Positions 1 through 7,967 are shown, numbered from the stretch's first letter. The stretch: 47,753 bases of DNA from an uncultured Collinsella sp. (GCA_900541245.1 UQIS01000014.1:1-47753); one strand, 5' to 3'. Translations and numbers: made by a program. Notes: generated from the letters alone by a model not told the origin.

Positions 1-141
1 GTCCCCCCCCCTCCCGCCTCGCGCCCCTTTCCCTTCATATACGCTGCGCCCCCTCCTCTGTGGCGGCTAACTACTCACTGGAATCGGCTGCCTGACAGCC
101 AAACAGGAACTATTTCACCGCAACTGAGGAGATGGGGCCGG
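1..141. other. C-rich window edge with partial palindrome relic
   Basis: No gene is visible. The first 60 bases are strongly pyrimidine-rich on this strand. Bases 99-125 carry TATTTCACCGCAACT preceded by CAAACAG, which matches the right half of the complete palindrome at 2844-2910; the left half here has decayed. The stretch lies just past the 3' end of yqeC, so it may serve as its terminator region, but no clear terminator is seen. Confidence 0.5.
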
Positions 142-876
142 CTACTTGAGGCTGCTGGCGACGACGGGACGGTCGAGAGCTGCCTCGAAGCGGTCGGCCA
201 TCGTGGGGTCGCTGAGCGTGTCGACTTGGTTGAGCATGACGCGTGCGGTGCTGAGTTTCAGCGCCTGCATCTCGGCATTGAGCACCATGGCGACGCGCTC
301 GGGCGTGGCGATGTCAGTGAGCTCGCAGCCGCAACGCTCGCAAAAGAGCTCGGGGCGGTGGACGGCTTCGTTGATGGGCTTGCCCAAGCCTGAGGCGCCG
401 ACGATCCAGATGACGTTGGCAGTGCCGGCAGGAATAACCGGCTCCCAGGCGGCGTGGGCCTTGAGTGGGAGTCGCTTGCTGCCATCTGCCTCGGCCAACA
501 CATAGTCAAAGCGCTGCGCCAGCTCGTCGAGCGGCTCGGCAGGGGAGGAGAGCTTACCTGTCTCCGGGTCCAAGACGCCTGCTTGGCAGATGCTTCCCCG
601 CACAAGCCCCGAGCAGGCCTCGCAGGTGCAGCCTGGGGCGTGCAAGGCACCTGGCTTCCAGGGCGCGGCGTCCAGACGACGGCTCGACCCGTCCCATGGT
701 ACGCCGGCGACGGGAAACATGTGCGTGGTGGTGCAGAGGAGCACGCGGCCGCCAGCGCGCATAAGCTCAAGGCCGAGCGTCTTCAGCAAGGTCGACTTGC
801 CTCCACTGCCGATAATTGCAGTAATGCCCGGCTCGATCTTGAGCGCGGAGGCAAGGTTTCCGCTCGTCGTTTCCAT
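142..876 (-). CDS. yqeC: YqeC-like selenium-dependent molybdenum hydroxylase accessory protein
   Basis: This 244-residue protein matches the putative selenium cofactor biosynthesis family YqeC. It has a P-loop GSGGKSTLL at residues 23-31, so it probably binds a nucleotide. Two cysteine clusters (CTCEAC near residue 83 and CERCGC near 180) could bind metal or be redox-active. The family co-occurs with YqeB, XdhC and selenium-dependent xanthine dehydrogenase or purine hydroxylase genes; its biochemical step is unproven. It is divergent from yqeB across about 100 bp. The ATG at 876 has GGTGAG a few bases upstream. The hydroxylase subunits themselves are not in the window. Confidence 0.85.
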   Translation of the reverse strand: METTSGNLASALKIEPGITAIIGSGGKSTLLKTLGLELMRAGGRVLLCTTTHMFPVAGVPWDGSSRRLDAAPWKPGALHAPGCTCEACSGLVRGSICQAGVLDPETGKLSSPAEPLDELAQRFDYVLAEADGSKRLPLKAHAAWEPVIPAGTANVIWIVGASGLGKPINEAVHRPELFCERCGCELTDIATPERVAMVLNAEMQALKLSTARVMLNQVDTLSDPTMADRFEAALDRPVVASSLK

Positions 877-895
877 CTGCTCACCGCCGTATAAT
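867..895 (+). promoter_or_regulatory. Candidate promoter of yqeB-xdhC
   Basis: A perfect TATAAT lies at 890-895, with a poor -35 hexamer (TCGTTT, 867-872) 17 bases upstream. The AT-rich stretch 890-920 in otherwise GC-rich DNA probably serves both divergent genes. Confidence 0.5.
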
Positions 896-978
896 ACTGT
901 GATAATAAATAATCATCAGAGTAGCGGTCGAACCGCTTTTGCTCTGTTCAAACCGTAGCACAGGGAGGTGCCCCGGGA

Positions 979-1773
979 ATGCTCGTTTATGTTCGCGGCG
1001 CTGGCGATATCGCCACGGGCGTCGCCGCTCGCTTGGTGCGCGCCGGCGTGTCAGTTGTCATGGCCGATATCGCGGTTCCCACGTGCATCCGTCGCACAAT
1101 CAGTTTTTGCGAGGCCATTCGCCTGGGCGAGGTCGAGGTCGAGGGCATTCGCGCCCGCTTGGCGCAGACGTCGGCCGAGGCGCTTGAGATTACCGAGGCG
1201 GGGGATGTCGCCGTGGTGGTGGACCCCCAGGCACAGATGCTCGACGAACTGAAGCCCGCGGCTGTGGTCGACGCAATTCTGGCCAAGCGCAATCTGGGTA
1301 CCACGCGCGACATGGCTCCTGCCGTCATCGCCGTGGGGCCGGGCTTCACCGCGCCGGTTGACTGCGACGCCGTGATCGAAACCATGCGTGGGCATTTCCT
1401 GGGCCGTGTCATTACCCAAGGTTCGCCCCAGCCCAACACGGGCGTGCCGGGCGTCATCGCCGGATATGGCAAAGAGCGTGTTATCCACAGCCCCGCCGCC
1501 GGCGTGTTTAGGTCCGACCATGTGATCGGCGACATCGTGAGTGCCGGCGATGTGATCGGGTATGCGGGCGATTCGCCCATGTGCACGCAGATCGATGGCT
1601 GTCTGCGCGGGCTTTTGGCGAACGGCGTGCAGGTGACTGAGGGCTTTAAATGCGCCGATGTCGATCCGCGCGGCGATGCCAGCTATATCAACTACATTTC
1701 GGACAAGGCGACGTCGGTCGGCGGCGGCGTGCTCGAGGCACTCGCTATGCTCACCGATATCTTTAGAGGATAG
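979..1773 (+). CDS. yqeB: YqeB, EF2563-family selenium-dependent molybdenum hydroxylase system protein
   Basis: This 264-residue protein belongs to the EF2563/YqeB family, which is found beside selenium-dependent molybdenum hydroxylases. A glycine-rich nucleotide-binding start (VRGAGDIATG, residues 4-13) begins a Rossmann-like domain. Conserved stretches such as GPGF near 117 and GSPQPNTG near 150 follow. The ATG at 979 is preceded by GGGAGG at 963-968. The gene is followed 9 nt later by xdhC, so the two are almost surely co-transcribed. The family role (cofactor maturation or insertion) is known only from context and genetics. Confidence 0.87.
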   Translation: MLVYVRGAGDIATGVAARLVRAGVSVVMADIAVPTCIRRTISFCEAIRLGEVEVEGIRARLAQTSAEALEITEAGDVAVVVDPQAQMLDELKPAAVVDAILAKRNLGTTRDMAPAVIAVGPGFTAPVDCDAVIETMRGHFLGRVITQGSPQPNTGVPGVIAGYGKERVIHSPAAGVFRSDHVIGDIVSAGDVIGYAGDSPMCTQIDGCLRGLLANGVQVTEGFKCADVDPRGDASYINYISDKATSVGGGVLEALAMLTDIFRG

Positions 1774-1782
1774 AAGGCGGCA

Positions 1783-2826
1783 ATGGAAAAGCTCGATGTT
1801 GTGAATGCGGCGCTTGTCGCCCTGCGTGCTGGCGAGACGTGCGAGCTCGTGGTCGTGGCCGGCACGGCGGGGTCGTCGCCGCGCGGCGTGGGCGCCTGGA
1901 TGGCCGTCTTTGCCGACGGTAGCCAGGCGGGCACCATCGGCGGCGGCAAGATCGAGCTTTTTGCGCTGGACGAGGCGCGAGAGCTGCTGGCCGCGGGGCA
2001 ATCGCGTCTGGTCCGCTACACCATGGGCGGCGAGAACTCCGATACCGGTATGATCTGCGGCGGAGCCATCTGCCTGTGCTATCTGCATCTGGATGCGATC
2101 CAGGCACCGTTGTTCCAGGAAATTGCCGACGTCTTGACGTATCGACGTATCGGCGACTTCGTCATCGACTTTGAGCCGTTTATCGCAAGCGCGCTCGAAA
2201 GCGACGCTACTGAATACCATGGCGAGGAATCGCGCCGCACCATTGCGCGTTGCCCCGGGCTTTCGCTGGTGGAGGAGGGGAGCAAGGTTACCTACACCAA
2301 CGCCGCCTCCGAGATTCCCGCGGCGCACATCGAGACGCTCTGCCCCGAGGGCCTGACCTATATCTTTGGCTGCGGCCACGTGGGCGCCGCGACGGCGCGG
2401 GTGCTCACGGCGGCGGGCTTTGCCGTCGTGGCGTGCGACGACCGCCCCGGCACGCTGGTCCCCGATTGGGTGCCCGGTGTCTACGATCGTCGCTTGGTCG
2501 ATTACAAGAACCTGAGCGAGCTGTGCCCCATCGGCCCGCGCGACCTGGTGGTCGTCGCCACGGCGGGTCACAAGTCCGATATCGACGTGGTGATTCAGGC
2601 CATGCGCGCCAAGCCTGCCTACCTGGGCTGTCTGGGCTCGCGCCGCAAGACGGCCTTTGTGCGTGCCCGCCTGGAGCAGGAAGGCTTTACGCAGGACCAG
2701 ATCGACGAGCTGCACCTTCCGATCGGCGTTGCCATCGAGGCCGAGGACCCCGAGGAGATCGCCATCTCCATCGCCGCCGAGATGATCCACCTGCGCCGCA
2801 CCAAACTCGTCCCCCGCAAGCGCTAA
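1783..2826 (+). CDS. xdhC: XdhC/CoxI family molybdenum hydroxylase maturation factor
   Basis: This 347-residue protein has the two-part XdhC architecture. An N-terminal XdhC/CoxI domain contains GSSPRGVGAWM near residue 30 and GTIGGGKIE near 50. A C-terminal Rossmann domain contains IFGCGHVGAAT near 195 and the family-typical CLGSRRK near 286. Family members bind molybdenum cofactor and help sulfurate or insert it into xanthine-dehydrogenase-type enzymes. With yqeB (9 nt upstream) and divergent yqeC it forms a maturation module; target hydroxylase genes must lie elsewhere. Confidence 0.9.
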   Translation: MEKLDVVNAALVALRAGETCELVVVAGTAGSSPRGVGAWMAVFADGSQAGTIGGGKIELFALDEARELLAAGQSRLVRYTMGGENSDTGMICGGAICLCYLHLDAIQAPLFQEIADVLTYRRIGDFVIDFEPFIASALESDATEYHGEESRRTIARCPGLSLVEEGSKVTYTNAASEIPAAHIETLCPEGLTYIFGCGHVGAATARVLTAAGFAVVACDDRPGTLVPDWVPGVYDRRLVDYKNLSELCPIGPRDLVVVATAGHKSDIDVVIQAMRAKPAYLGCLGSRRKTAFVRARLEQEGFTQDQIDELHLPIGVAIEAEDPEEIAISIAAEMIHLRRTKLVPRKR

Positions 2827-2843
2827 TCGCATCCCCACCAATA

Positions 2844-2917
2844 AGTTGCGGTGAAATACGGACTGTTTAAGCCTGTTAGGCCGCCAAACAGTCCCTATTT
2901 CACCGCAACTGCTTTTT
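2844..2917. repeat. Intergenic palindrome, TTGCGGTGAAATA family, with terminator character
   Basis: A nearly perfect stem: AGTTGCGGTGAAATA (2844-2858) pairs with TATTTCACCGCAACT (2896-2910), and GGACTGTTT (2860-2868) pairs with AAACAGTCC (2886-2894), with one C/C mismatch between the two helices. The T-run at 2913-2917 makes it a plausible terminator for xdhC. A half copy sits at 99-125. Confidence 0.85.
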
Positions 2918-2971
2918 GGGATCCATTTGTGCGGGGGAGTTGTGGAGTTGTGCAGGCAGACGAGGTTTTTC

Positions 2972-3000
2972 TGGAAATACGCTCCCGATGCGCGTATAGT
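2972..3000 (+). promoter_or_regulatory. Candidate promoter of the rplE operon
   Basis: TGGAAA (2972-2977), a 17-base spacer, then TATAGT (2995-3000). It is the best promoter match in the 311-bp gap before rplE. It predicts a start near 3007 and a leader of about 130 nt. Confidence 0.6.
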
Positions 3001-3006
3001 ACCGAT

Positions 3007-3137
3007 TGTTTTGTCGGCTCCTGCTGCGTCGAGTCCAAACCGCAAAATGCCATGAGCGGTGCGGATGCAGTCAGGAGGCACGAGGACAACCCACCGTGGC
3101 CACGCCCCGTGCTTAAAACCCCAAGAAGGAGTGAACA
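3007..3137 (+). promoter_or_regulatory. Structured mRNA leader of the rplE (distal spc) operon
   Basis: Three helices can be drawn. P1 pairs CTCCTGCTGCGTC (3018-3030) with GATGCAGTCAGGAG (3064-3077), one bulge. P2 pairs ACCGC (3039-3043) with GCGGT (3056-3060) inside P1. P3 pairs GCACG (3078-3082) with CGTGC (3108-3112). The Shine-Dalgarno AAGGAG follows at 3125-3130. In E. coli, S8 represses the spc operon at the rplE start, so an S8-responsive leader is one hypothesis; it was not tested against any model. Confidence 0.5.
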
Positions 3138-3695
3138 ATGGCAGAAGAGAAGTATGTGCCGCGTCTGAAGACCAAGTACAACAACGAGGTCAAGCAGCAG
3201 CTTCAGGACAAGTTCCAGTACGAGAACGTCATGATGATCCCCAAGTTTGAGAAGATCGTCGTGAACATGGGTGTCGGCGAGGCCGCTACCGATTCCAAGG
3301 CCATCGACGGTGCCGTGCGCGACCTGCGCGCCATCACCGGCCAGCAGCCGATGATCACCCGTGCCCGTAAGTCCATCGCTACCTTCCGCCTGCGCGCTGG
3401 TATGCCGATCGGCTGCAAGGTTACCCTGCGTGGCGACCGTATGTGGGAGTTCTTCGATCGTCTGACCTCCGTCGCGATCCCCCGTATCCGCGACTTCCGC
3501 GGCATCTCCGCCAAGAGCTTCGACGGCCGTGGTAACTTCTCCATGGGCGTCACCGAGCAGCTCATCTTCCCCGAGATCGACTTCGATTCCGTCGATCACC
3601 AGCGTGGTATGGACATCACTTTCGTGACCACCGCCAACACCGATGAGGAGGCCAAGGCCCTTCTGGACGCCTTCGGTTTCCCGTTCAAGAAATAG
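3138..3695 (+). CDS. rplE: 50S ribosomal protein L5 (uL5)
   Basis: This 185-residue uL5 binds 5S rRNA in the central protuberance of the large subunit. Family features include IVVNMGVGEA near residue 40, TRARKSIATFRLR near 75, and the terminal region DITFVTTANTDEEAK. ATG at 3138 follows AAGAAGGAG. It is the first gene of the cluster here; in the usual spc order rplN and rplX precede it, but here xdhC and a 311-bp gap do. A promoter and structured leader sit upstream. Confidence 0.98.
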   Translation: MAEEKYVPRLKTKYNNEVKQQLQDKFQYENVMMIPKFEKIVVNMGVGEAATDSKAIDGAVRDLRAITGQQPMITRARKSIATFRLRAGMPIGCKVTLRGDRMWEFFDRLTSVAIPRIRDFRGISAKSFDGRGNFSMGVTEQLIFPEIDFDSVDHQRGMDITFVTTANTDEEAKALLDAFGFPFKK

Positions 3696-3704
3696 GTTCA
3701 CCTG

Positions 3705-3743
3705 CCCTAAAAGCGCCGTTTCCACAAGGGAGCGGCGCTTGGG
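3705..3743 (+). other. Intra-operon hairpin between rplE and rpsN
   Basis: AAGCGCCG (3711-3718) pairs perfectly with CGGCGCTT (3733-3740), extended by CCC/GGG at 3705-3707/3741-3743. No T-run follows, so RNA processing, stabilisation or attenuation is likelier than simple termination. Confidence 0.6.
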
Positions 3744-3774
3744 GCGAACAATACTCTATGTGAGGAGGATATAA

Positions 3775-3960
3775 GTGGCTAAGACATCGATGATCGTCAA
3801 GTGCAATCGCAAGCAGAAGTTCTCTACTCGTGAGTACACGCGCTGCCAGCGCTGCGGCCGTCCGCACTCTGTGTACCGCAAGTTCGGCCTGTGCCGTGTC
3901 TGCTTCCGTGAGCTTGCACTCAAGGGCGAGCTTCCCGGCGTTAAGAAGGCCAGCTGGTAA
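3775..3960 (+). CDS. rpsN: 30S ribosomal protein S14, zinc-binding type Z (uS14)
   Basis: This 61-residue S14 is the short zinc form. It has the CxxC...CxxC ribbon (CQRC near residue 24 and CRVC near 40) that distinguishes type Z from the longer cysteine-free paralogue. It assembles into the head of the small subunit. The start is GTG at 3775, with GAGGAGGA at 3762-3769 at good spacing. It lies between rplE and rpsH as in most Gram-positive spc operons. Confidence 0.97.
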   Translation: MAKTSMIVKCNRKQKFSTREYTRCQRCGRPHSVYRKFGLCRVCFRELALKGELPGVKKASW

Positions 3961-4079
3961 GTCACTACCAGCGTTTCAAGCATCCGTTTGGAACAGGGAA
4001 AACGCGCTAGTTAGGCTTTGCCGTTAAGGGCGGCGAAGAACCAAGAGCACGTGTTCATCAAGAACGAAGGAGAATCTGT

Positions 4080-4478
4080 ATGAACCTTACAGACCCGATC
4101 GCAGATATGCTTACGCGCATCCGTAACGCTAACTCTGTGAACAAGGCCACGGTCTCCATGCCGAGCAGCAAGAAGCTCGTCGAGATCGCTCGTGTTCTGC
4201 ACGAGGAGGGCTACATCGAGGGCTACGATGTCGAGGACACCGTTCCCCAGAAGACTCTGCACATCACGCTTAAGTATGGTCCCAAGAAGGCTAAGGTCAT
4301 CAACGGCATCCGCCGCATTTCCAAGCCGGGCCTGCGTAAGTACACCGGCGTTGCCGACATGCCCCGCGTCCGCGGTGGCCTTGGTACCGCCATTATTTCC
4401 ACCAGCCATGGCGTCATGACCGACCGCGATGCTCGCAAGCACAACGTCGGCGGCGAGATCATCGCTTACGTCTGGTAA
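4080..4478 (+). CDS. rpsH: 30S ribosomal protein S8 (uS8)
   Basis: This 132-residue uS8 binds helix 21 of 16S rRNA. The family start NLTDPIADMLTRIRNAN and the C-terminal STSHGVMTDRDARK are clear. ATG at 4080 follows AAGGAG. The 119-nt gap after rpsN is large for this operon and contains GCATCCGTTTGG (3980-3991), which recurs in the terminators at 28027 and 32377. In E. coli S8 is the repressor of this operon. Confidence 0.98.
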   Translation: MNLTDPIADMLTRIRNANSVNKATVSMPSSKKLVEIARVLHEEGYIEGYDVEDTVPQKTLHITLKYGPKKAKVINGIRRISKPGLRKYTGVADMPRVRGGLGTAIISTSHGVMTDRDARKHNVGGEIIAYVW

Positions 4479-4511
4479 TTCGCTCGGTAGGTAGAAGGAA
4501 AGGAGATCACC

Positions 4512-5048
4512 GTGTCTCGTATCGGTAATAAGCCTGTCCAGATTCCCGCCGGAGTCGAAGTGGCAGTCAACGGCAACAACGTTGTCGTCAAGGGCCCCAA
4601 GGGCCAGCTCGAGCTCGATGTCTTTGAGAAGCTCGCTATCAACGTCGAGGACAACGTCCTCACCGTTTCCCGTCCCGACGACGAGCGTGAGACCCGTGCC
4701 CGCCACGGCCTCACCCGCGCCCTCATCCACAACATGGTTGTCGGCGTTTCCGAGGGCTTCGAGAAGAAGCTCGAGCTCGCCGGCGTCGGTTACCGCGTGC
4801 AGCAGAAGGGTAAGAACCTCGAGTTCTCCCTGGGCTTCTCGCACCCCGTGATCGTCGAGGCTCCCGAGGGCATCACCTTCGAGGTTCCCGATAACACCCA
4901 CGTGAACGTCAAGGGTATCAACAAGCAGCAGGTCGGTCAGATCGCCGCTGAGATCCGCGGCCATCGTCCTCCCGAGCCTTACAAGGGCAAGGGTATCCAC
5001 TACGTTGGCGAGCACATCCGCCGCAAGCTGGGTAAGGCCGCCAAGTAG
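4512..5048 (+). CDS. rplF: 50S ribosomal protein L6 (uL6)
   Basis: This 178-residue uL6 lies near the factor-binding site of the 50S subunit. It opens with SRIGNKPVQIPAGVEV and ends with the family signature PEPYKGKGIHY before residue 165. The start is GTG at 4512, preceded by AAGGAG at 4499-4504. Length and both tandem domains are normal. Confidence 0.98.
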   Translation: MSRIGNKPVQIPAGVEVAVNGNNVVVKGPKGQLELDVFEKLAINVEDNVLTVSRPDDERETRARHGLTRALIHNMVVGVSEGFEKKLELAGVGYRVQQKGKNLEFSLGFSHPVIVEAPEGITFEVPDNTHVNVKGINKQQVGQIAAEIRGHRPPEPYKGKGIHYVGEHIRRKLGKAAK

Positions 5049-5073
5049 TCGTAACCGACTCACTCGCATAAGA

Positions 5074-5095
5074 CCAGCACCCCGTCAGGTGCTGG
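5074..5095 (+). other. Hairpin between rplF and rplR
   Basis: A perfect 8-bp stem, CCAGCACC (5074-5081) with GGTGCTGG (5088-5095), loop CCGTCA. A T-tract appears only at 5107-5111, after 11 bases, so it may be a weak attenuator or a processing or stability element. Confidence 0.6.
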
Positions 5096-5123
5096 CAAGA
5101 TCAACCTTTTTAGGAGTTTACGT

Positions 5124-5492
5124 ATGAACAAGCATAAGGCGAAGCTGGAAGGCCTCAAGCGTCGTCAGCGTCGTGTTCGCGGCAAGGTCTCGGGTACCTC
5201 CGAGCGTCCGCGTCTTCGCGTGACCCGTACTAACGCCAACATCTATGCCCAGATCATCGACGACAGCAAGGGCTCCAGCCTGACGCTCGTCTCTGCCTCG
5301 ACCCTCGAGGCCGAGTTCAAGGGCACCCACACCTCGAACAAGGAGGCTGCGGAGAAGGTCGGTCAGCTCGTTGGCAAGCGCGCCATCGAGGCCGGCATCA
5401 CCAAGGTCGCCTTCGATCGCGGTGGCCGTATCTACCATGGCCGCGTCAAGGCCCTCGCCGACGGTGCTCGTGCCGCCGGTCTCGAGTTCTAG
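5124..5492 (+). CDS. rplR: 50S ribosomal protein L18 (uL18)
   Basis: This 122-residue uL18 binds 5S rRNA with uL5. It has the basic N-terminus (KLEGLKRRQRRVRGK), RPRLRVTRTNANIYAQIIDD around residues 28-47, and FDRGGRIYHGRVKALAD near 98. ATG at 5124 lies after TTTAGGAG. rpsE begins 15 nt after its stop, which supports tight co-expression. Confidence 0.98.
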   Translation: MNKHKAKLEGLKRRQRRVRGKVSGTSERPRLRVTRTNANIYAQIIDDSKGSSLTLVSASTLEAEFKGTHTSNKEAAEKVGQLVGKRAIEAGITKVAFDRGGRIYHGRVKALADGARAAGLEF

Positions 5493-5506
5493 GAGGTATG
5501 TAGCAC

Positions 5507-6031
5507 ATGGCTCGTAATCAGAAGCAGCAGCGCGAGGCCTCCGAGTTCGAGGAGCGCGTCGTTTACATCAACCGCGTGTCGAAGACCGTCAAGGGTGGTC
5601 GTCGCATGAGCCTCGTCGCTCTCGTCGTCGTTGGCGACGGCAAGGGCAACGTCGGCGTTGGCATGGGCAAGTCCGCTGAGGTGCCCATGGCCATCTCCAA
5701 GGCATCTCTCGATGCCAAGAAGAACATGTTCCACGTGCCGGTGACCGAGCAGGGCACCATCCCGCACGAGGTTCTCGGCCACTTTGGTGCCGGCCGCATC
5801 ATCATCAAGCCCGCTGTCGAGGGTACCGGCGTTATCGCCGGCGGCGCTGTGCGTCCCCTCTTTGAGCTTGCTGGCATCAAGAACGTCCTGTCCAAGTCCC
5901 TCGGTACCGACAACGGCCTCAACATCATCAAGGCTGCCGTCGAGGGCCTCAAGGAGCTCTCCAGCCCTGAGGACGTCGCGGCTCGCCGTGGCCTGACGGT
6001 CTCCGAGATGTTCGTCGGTAAGGAGAACTAA
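5507..6031 (+). CDS. rpsE: 30S ribosomal protein S5 (uS5)
   Basis: This 174-residue uS5 contributes to decoding fidelity and translocation. It has the double-stranded RNA-binding-like N-terminal domain (VVYINRVSKTVKGGRRM, about 18-34, then VGDGKGNVGVGMGKS) and the C-terminal domain containing GTGVIAGGAVR. ATG at 5507 follows the SD TAGGAGG, which overlaps the end of rplR. The length is typical. Confidence 0.98.
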   Translation: MARNQKQQREASEFEERVVYINRVSKTVKGGRRMSLVALVVVGDGKGNVGVGMGKSAEVPMAISKASLDAKKNMFHVPVTEQGTIPHEVLGHFGAGRIIIKPAVEGTGVIAGGAVRPLFELAGIKNVLSKSLGTDNGLNIIKAAVEGLKELSSPEDVAARRGLTVSEMFVGKEN

Positions 6032-6033
6032 GC

Positions 6034-6216
6034 ATGGCTGACACCATCAAGATCAAGCAGGTCCGCAGCACCAACGGTTGCAAGCAGGACCAGGTCCGTA
6101 CTGTCCGTGCCCTCGGTCTCCACAGGATCCGCGAGGTTCGCGAGATTGCTGACAACGAGTCCGTCCGCGGCATGATCTTTAAGGTCAAGCACCTTGTCGA
6201 GATTGTAGAGGAGTAG
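6034..6216 (+). CDS. rpmD: 50S ribosomal protein L30 (uL30)
   Basis: This 60-residue uL30 sits 2 nt after the rpsE stop. Family features are IKQVRSTNGCKQDQ near the start, ALGLHRIREVRE around residues 26-37, and MIFKVKHLVEIVEE at the end. It is the standard bacterial short form. Confidence 0.97.
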   Translation: MADTIKIKQVRSTNGCKQDQVRTVRALGLHRIREVREIADNESVRGMIFKVKHLVEIVEE

Positions 6217-6219
6217 CAA

Positions 6220-6669
6220 ATGCAGCTTCACGATCTTACTCCCGCGCCCGGTTCCACCAAGAACCGCAAGCGCGTCGGCCGTGGCAATTCTTCGGGTCAC
6301 GGCACCACTTCTGGCCGCGGCCAGAAGGGCCAGGGTTCCCGCTCTGGCGGCACCAAGGGTGCCGGCTTCGAGGGTGGCCAGACTCCGCTGGCTATGCGCC
6401 TGCCCAAGCTTCCGGGCTTCCGCAACCCCCGTCGTATCGAGTACACCGCCGTTAACGTTGAGCGTCTCGAGCGTAAGTTCGAGGACGGCGCTGTGATCGA
6501 CGGTGCCGCTCTTAAGGCCGCTCGCATCACCAAGAGCGAGTTCGAGCCCGTCAAGGTGCTCGGCAATGGTGAGCTCACCAAGAAGTTCACGGTCAAGGTC
6601 GACAAGGTCAGCGCTTCTGCGCAGGCCAAGATCGAGGCCGCCGGCGGAAAGGTCGAGCTGCCGTGCTAA
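6220..6669 (+). CDS. rplO: 50S ribosomal protein L15 (uL15)
   Basis: This 149-residue uL15 has the glycine/arginine-rich N-terminal tail (KRVGRGNSSGHGTTSGRGQK) that threads through 23S rRNA, then MRLPKLPGFRN and a globular C-terminal half ending GGKVELPC. It starts 3 nt after rpmD. Its stop codon overlaps the secY start by 7 nt, so the two are translationally coupled. Confidence 0.98.
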   Translation: MQLHDLTPAPGSTKNRKRVGRGNSSGHGTTSGRGQKGQGSRSGGTKGAGFEGGQTPLAMRLPKLPGFRNPRRIEYTAVNVERLERKFEDGAVIDGAALKAARITKSEFEPVKVLGNGELTKKFTVKVDKVSASAQAKIEAAGGKVELPC

Positions 6670-7949
6670 ATGGTCTTAAGAATGCTTTCCGCATCAAAGA
6701 ATTGCGCGAAAAGATTCTTTTTACCATAGCTATGCTCGTCGTGTACCGCATTGGTGCGCACGTTCCTGTGCCCGGCATTCCCTTCCAGGGGATGCTGGGC
6801 CTTTTCTCGACCGATAACAATTCGGTCGCCGCAGGTGCTATGGCCCTCCTGAATCTTTTCTCTGGCGGCGCGTTGAGCTATGTGTCGGTGTTTTCGCTGG
6901 GCATCATGCCTTACATCACCAGCTCGATCATCCTCCAGATGCTCCAGGCCGTCGTGCCTTCCCTGCATGAGCTTGCCCGCGAGGGCGAGGTCGGTCAGAC
7001 CAAGATTACGCAGTATTCGCGTTACCTCACCCTGGCTCTGGCAATCCTCAACTCCGTGGGTTACCTCTTCCTCTTTAAGAGCTTCGGCATCAGCTTCAAT
7101 GGCGCCGGCGCTCCCGAGATCATCTTCGACCTCATGATCGTCGGTACGCTCACCGCGGGCGCCATGCTGATCATGTGGATTGGTGAGCTCATCACCCAGC
7201 GCGGTATCGGCAATGGCATGTCGCTGATCATCTTCGCGAACATCATGGCCGGTCTGCCGCAGGCTATCTTCTCCAGCACCGAGGGCAATGCCGGTGGCAT
7301 CATCACCATGGTGATCATCTGCGCCATCATCCTGCTGGTTATCCCGCTGATTGTTTTCCTTGAGCGCGGCCAGCGCCGCATCCCGGTCTCCTACGCTAAG
7401 CGCGTCGTGGGCCGTCGCATGATGGGTGGCCAGACCACCTACCTGCCCATCAAGGTCAACACCGCGGGTGTCGTGCCGATCATCTTCGCTTCGGCGCTGC
7501 TGTACTTCCCGGCTCAGATTGCCGTGTTCTTCCCCGGCATCGGCTGGATTCAGGCAGTTGCCTCCGCGCTTTCGACCGGTTGGCTCAACTGGGTGCTTAA
7601 CGTTGTCCTCATCGTGTTCTTCGCGTACTTCTACACCTCCATGGTGTTCAACCCCGATGACACGGCCGATAACCTTAAGAAGCAGGGCGGCTTTATTCCG
7701 GGCGTGCGTCCGGGTAGGGCTACCGCGGCCTACATCAAGAACGCGCTCAACAAGATCACGCTTCCCAGCGCTGTCTTTTTGGCGCTCATCGCCATCGTGC
7801 CTTCGATCATCTTCTCCTTCACGGGTAACCATCTGATCCAGGCATTTGGCGGCACGTCCATCCTCATCATGGTCGGCGTCGTGCTCGACACGGTCGATAA
7901 GCTCGAAGGCCAGATCAAGATGTATGATTACGATGGATTCTTTAAATAG
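6663..7949 (+). CDS. secY: Preprotein translocase channel subunit SecY
   Basis: This 428-residue membrane protein is the central channel of Sec secretion and is driven by SecA (encoded at 28290). Ten membrane segments are visible. Family motifs include VYRIGAHVPVPGI near residue 25, LGIMPYITSSIILQ near 80, and GMSLIIFANIMAGLP near 190. The start is GTG at 6663, inside the end of rplO, with GGAAAGG upstream. The position between rplO and adk is the classical one. Confidence 0.98.
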   Translation: MLNGLKNAFRIKELREKILFTIAMLVVYRIGAHVPVPGIPFQGMLGLFSTDNNSVAAGAMALLNLFSGGALSYVSVFSLGIMPYITSSIILQMLQAVVPSLHELAREGEVGQTKITQYSRYLTLALAILNSVGYLFLFKSFGISFNGAGAPEIIFDLMIVGTLTAGAMLIMWIGELITQRGIGNGMSLIIFANIMAGLPQAIFSSTEGNAGGIITMVIICAIILLVIPLIVFLERGQRRIPVSYAKRVVGRRMMGGQTTYLPIKVNTAGVVPIIFASALLYFPAQIAVFFPGIGWIQAVASALSTGWLNWVLNVVLIVFFAYFYTSMVFNPDDTADNLKKQGGFIPGVRPGRATAAYIKNALNKITLPSAVFLALIAIVPSIIFSFTGNHLIQAFGGTSILIMVGVVLDTVDKLEGQIKMYDYDGFFK

Positions 7950-7967
7950 GCTAGAGGAGGATTGCTC

